Positions 62,114 through 64,000 of a stretch of DNA of 64,000 bases are shown one piece after another. Positions within the stretch are counted from its first letter, which is position 1. Every line of letters begins with the position of its first letter. This stretch comes from Ornithinimicrobium sediminis (GTDB lineage: Bacteria > Actinomycetota > Actinomycetes > Actinomycetales > Dermatophilaceae), in contig NZ_JAJSDQ010000004.1 in NCBI RefSeq assembly GCF_021272345.1, positions 1 to 64,000 of the forward strand. The letters are read 5' to 3'. The notes under the pieces are model-generated. The model had not been told where the DNA came from. It worked only from the letters and a program-made list of their open reading frames with translations, and did no database searches. The position numbers were made by a program, and so were the translations under genes.

Positions 62114-63130
62114 ATGACAGGGCTGCACCTCACGCGCGAGCAGATCCTCGCTTTCCGCCGACACGTGGGCGTGCTGGACCGGCGGCTCCCGGCAGGGGCG
62201 TCATCATTGCGTCGGGTCGCGTGGGCTGGATTACAGGACAGTGTGCCGCGCGCGGCGCTGTTGTCGATCCATGCCCGGGTGCGTGAGGCCTCGCCAACGA
62301 TCTGGGCCCACGAGTCGCTGGTGCAGGTGTGGGGTCCGAGGTTCAGCGCCTACGTGGTGCCCGAGAAGGACCGTGCGGTCTTCACGGTGGGCAGGCTGCC
62401 GGTGGACCCGGTGCGCCGCCGGTTCGCCGAGGACCTCGCCGACCGGCTGGAGACGCTCCTGGATGGTCGACGCCTGTCCTACCGCGACGCCGGTCAGGCC
62501 CTCGGCATCGACCTCAACCAGCTGCGGTATGCCGCCCCCACCGGGCGCGTCCTGCTCCGGTGGGAAGGGGCCGGTCGACCGCAGGTCTGGACGGTGCCAC
62601 GGCCAGACACCGATCCCGACCAGGCCCGCCTCGAGCTGGCACGGCGCTACCTCCACATGTTCGCGCCAGGCACACCCGAGGGCTTCGAGAAGTGGGCAGG
62701 GTTGGCCTCGGGTCGCGCCACACCGACCTTCGACACCCTGCGGGACTCCCTGGTCCCGGTGCGGACCCCGCTGGGGCAGGGCTGGATACTCGCCCGGGAC
62801 GAGCAGGACCTACGGCGACCCCCCGCCGAGCCAGCGGCCGCCCGACTGCTTCCCAGCGGCGACGCCTACTCCCTCCTGTGGGACGCCGACCGACAGCTGC
62901 TGGTGCCCGACCCTGCCCACCAGGCGCAGCTGTGGACCTCCCGCGTATGGCCCGGCGCCGTCCTGGTGGACGACGAGATCGTCGGCACCTGGAGACGAGC
63001 CGCTCACACGGTCACCCTCACCCCCTGGACAGTCCTCCGCGTGCACGCACGTCACGCCCTCGAAGCCGAAGCGGCCGATCTGCCCCTACCAGCCCTCGAC
63101 CGCCCCATCGCGGTGCGTTGGGAAGACTGA
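62114..63130 (+). CDS. Winged-helix protein of the AlkZ (HTH_42) family
   Basis: A 338-residue protein of tandem winged-helix type. The start resembles AlkZ-like proteins (RVAWAGLQDSVPRAALLSIH, VQVWGPRFSAYVVPEKD), which in characterised members are DNA glycosylases that unhook interstrand crosslinks. The catalytic motif of those enzymes (Q-x-Q) reads Q-D-S here, so activity may differ or be lost. The remainder (LRYAAPTGRVLLRWEG, WTVPRPDTDPDQARLELARRY, broken at DQARLELA) fits the family. It follows the helicase gene by about 190 bp with its own leaderless promoter. Confidence 0.8.
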   Translation: MTGLHLTREQILAFRRHVGVLDRRLPAGASSLRRVAWAGLQDSVPRAALLSIHARVREASPTIWAHESLVQVWGPRFSAYVVPEKDRAVFTVGRLPVDPVRRRFAEDLADRLETLLDGRRLSYRDAGQALGIDLNQLRYAAPTGRVLLRWEGAGRPQVWTVPRPDTDPDQARLELARRYLHMFAPGTPEGFEKWAGLASGRATPTFDTLRDSLVPVRTPLGQGWILARDEQDLRRPPAEPAAARLLPSGDAYSLLWDADRQLLVPDPAHQAQLWTSRVWPGAVLVDDEIVGTWRRAAHTVTLTPWTVLRVHARHALEAEAADLPLPALDRPIAVRWED

Positions 63131-63217
63131 GCCGTCACGCCGCATACCCAGGGCATCGCTCCCTGCGTGAAGCACACCGGCCCACCAGACATTGCACCGG
63201 ACAGCCGGAACTGCCGC

Positions 63218-63748
63218 CTACGCGGTGAAGCGCCGGCCGAGCCAGATCGGGCGCGATGGGTCGCCCGACTCGAGAGCGACCCAGACCCCGGCACCGATGG
63301 CAGGCACCTCGTGGGTGCCCGAGGCGGGTAGGCACGCCGCGGCCCACATCGACTGGTCTCCGGTGACCTCCGGCATCTGCACGAGCAGGCGCTGCTGGAC
63401 GAGTGGGTCCGCGTTGTCGAGCACGGTCGCCCGGTACAGACCGCATGTGGCGTGGGGTGGCTCCTCGCTCTGACCGGTGTCCAGCACCACGCGCCCCTGT
63501 TGCAGAAGGACCGAGGAGTACGTTCCGGCGGACGTGTGATGCACGCCGATCGCGCTGCCGGACGGCGGTCGCTGACCGTGCACACCGTCTCCGAACTCGA
63601 TGACGCTGGCACCGTCGTCGCGACGCCTGACGCGGTAGTGGTGGTCCTGGGCGGCAGAGCCGGCGAGGTCCGTCACCTGCCGCCACGACTCTCCGTCCAC
63701 CTCCACCTCGAGCTCGGGCTGCTTCGCGGCGCCGCGGTCCGTACTCAT
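63218..63748 (-). CDS. Phage baseplate/VgrG-like OB-fold protein
   Basis: A 176-residue protein. The C-terminal 80 residues (ATVLDNADPLVQQRLLVQMP, VPAIGAGVWVALESGDPSRP, IWLGRRF) form the OB fold of baseplate spike proteins (gp5/gpV/VgrG). The N-terminal part (VTDLAGSAAQDHHYRVRRRD, VIEFGDGVHGQRPPSGSAI) resembles segments of putative baseplate assembly proteins from contractile injection systems. ATG 63748 overlaps the stop of a mini-frame that ends RIMALMSHYLGR, by ATGA, as if a longer upstream gene had been lost. No sheath, tube or tail-fibre genes lie nearby, so this is a detached part of a phage tail-like locus. Confidence 0.7.
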   Translation of the reverse strand: MSTDRGAAKQPELEVEVDGESWRQVTDLAGSAAQDHHYRVRRRDDGASVIEFGDGVHGQRPPSGSAIGVHHTSAGTYSSVLLQQGRVVLDTGQSEEPPHATCGLYRATVLDNADPLVQQRLLVQMPEVTGDQSMWAAACLPASGTHEVPAIGAGVWVALESGDPSRPIWLGRRFTA

Positions 63749-63866
63749 CGGCCCAGGTAGTGGCTCATGAGCGCCATTATGCGCCCGTCCACAGCTTCCC
63801 TCTAGAGGCTTGAGACAATCCTCGTCGTCACCCTTGGTGGTCTCGGCCATCCGACGAGTGGGGAGG

Positions 63867-64000
63867 TCAGGCAGGGACGTAGGTCAACCTGATGACATCC
63901 TCGCCGATCCGCTCATGGTCCATGAGCCGAAGGGGCGGCCGGGGTCCGGCGAAGTACGGCTTGCCGTGACCGAGCACCACGGGGTGCAGGTAGATGCGGT
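63867..64000 (-). CDS. Dihydrofolate reductase-family (RibD C-terminal-like) protein, partial
   Basis: Only the last 44 codons are in the window. RIYLHPVVLGHGKPYFAG and PPLRLMDHERIGEDVIRLTY match the end of the actinobacterial dihydrofolate reductase-like family, whose members use NADPH on unknown substrates. The 5' part lies beyond the window. Confidence 0.8.
   Translation of the reverse strand, partial: RIYLHPVVLGHGKPYFAGPRPPLRLMDHERIGEDVIRLTYVPA

Noticed and set aside
1-64000. CRISPR arrays, tRNA and rRNA genes
   Set aside because: No regularly spaced repeats of CRISPR type and no tRNA- or rRNA-like sequence were noticed by eye; a covariance-model scan would be needed to exclude small RNAs.

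Overview
The window is about 64 kb of very GC-rich actinobacterial chromosome. The evidence is an Rpf-type cell-wall enzyme under an apparent c-di-AMP riboswitch, a class F sortase, LLM (F420-type) oxidoreductases, GAF-ANTAR regulators and many apparently leaderless promoters. A member of the Micrococcales close to Intrasporangiaceae or Ornithinimicrobium is plausible, but this is inference. No rRNA or tRNA gene was recognised.

Layout. 0-2.9 kb: a repeat-rich wall-anchored protein, its likely sortase, and an Rpf/LysM enzyme, with a strong bidirectional hairpin between the convergent genes. 2.9-12.9 kb: a thiol-redox operon (ArsR-rhodanese, DsbA-like, CcdA-like), a divergent MFS transporter, an EEP-family enzyme, a 1,418-residue patatin-like membrane protein and a tandem universal stress protein. 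12.9-18.4 kb: a haloperoxidase remnant, a MarR-controlled operon of NAD(P)-binding proteins plus an isochorismatase-type hydrolase, and a divergent arsDA pair with a clear palindromic operator. 18.5-24.3 kb: a potassium module made of an ion channel with an odd filter and a tightly overlapping trkH-trkA-kdpD-kdpE operon without kdpFABC. 24.3-33 kb: two GAF-ANTAR proteins, a sucrose phosphorylase-type GH13, two LLM oxidoreductases, hydrolases and a phosphoribosyltransferase-hydrolase fusion.

33-64 kb is accessory in character, with many broken genes: a frameshifted epimerase, an epimerase fragment, a truncated trypsin-like protease, a truncated dienelactone hydrolase, a frameshifted alkylsulfatase, a nucleotidyltransferase start fragment, an integrase remnant and a baseplate-like protein standing alone. 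Among them are intact genes: a TreT-like glycosyltransferase, OsmC, a methyltransferase, a CadC-like TPR regulator, a 1,617-residue SARP-nSTAND-WD40 regulator, an ECF sigma factor with a fused zinc finger, a Ca/Na antiporter, a SNF2-type helicase and an AlkZ-like winged-helix protein.

Most notable: a 1,399-bp IS256-family element with an 8-bp target duplication sits exactly between the ribosome binding site and the start codon of a GH13 gene, which itself appears to lack its catalytic acid/base segment. Other points of note are the riboswitch, the recurrent -10/6-nt/start-codon leaderless architecture, the ArsR-rhodanese redox operon whose only regulator cysteines lie in the rhodanese loop, and the KdpDE system wired to Trk transport.
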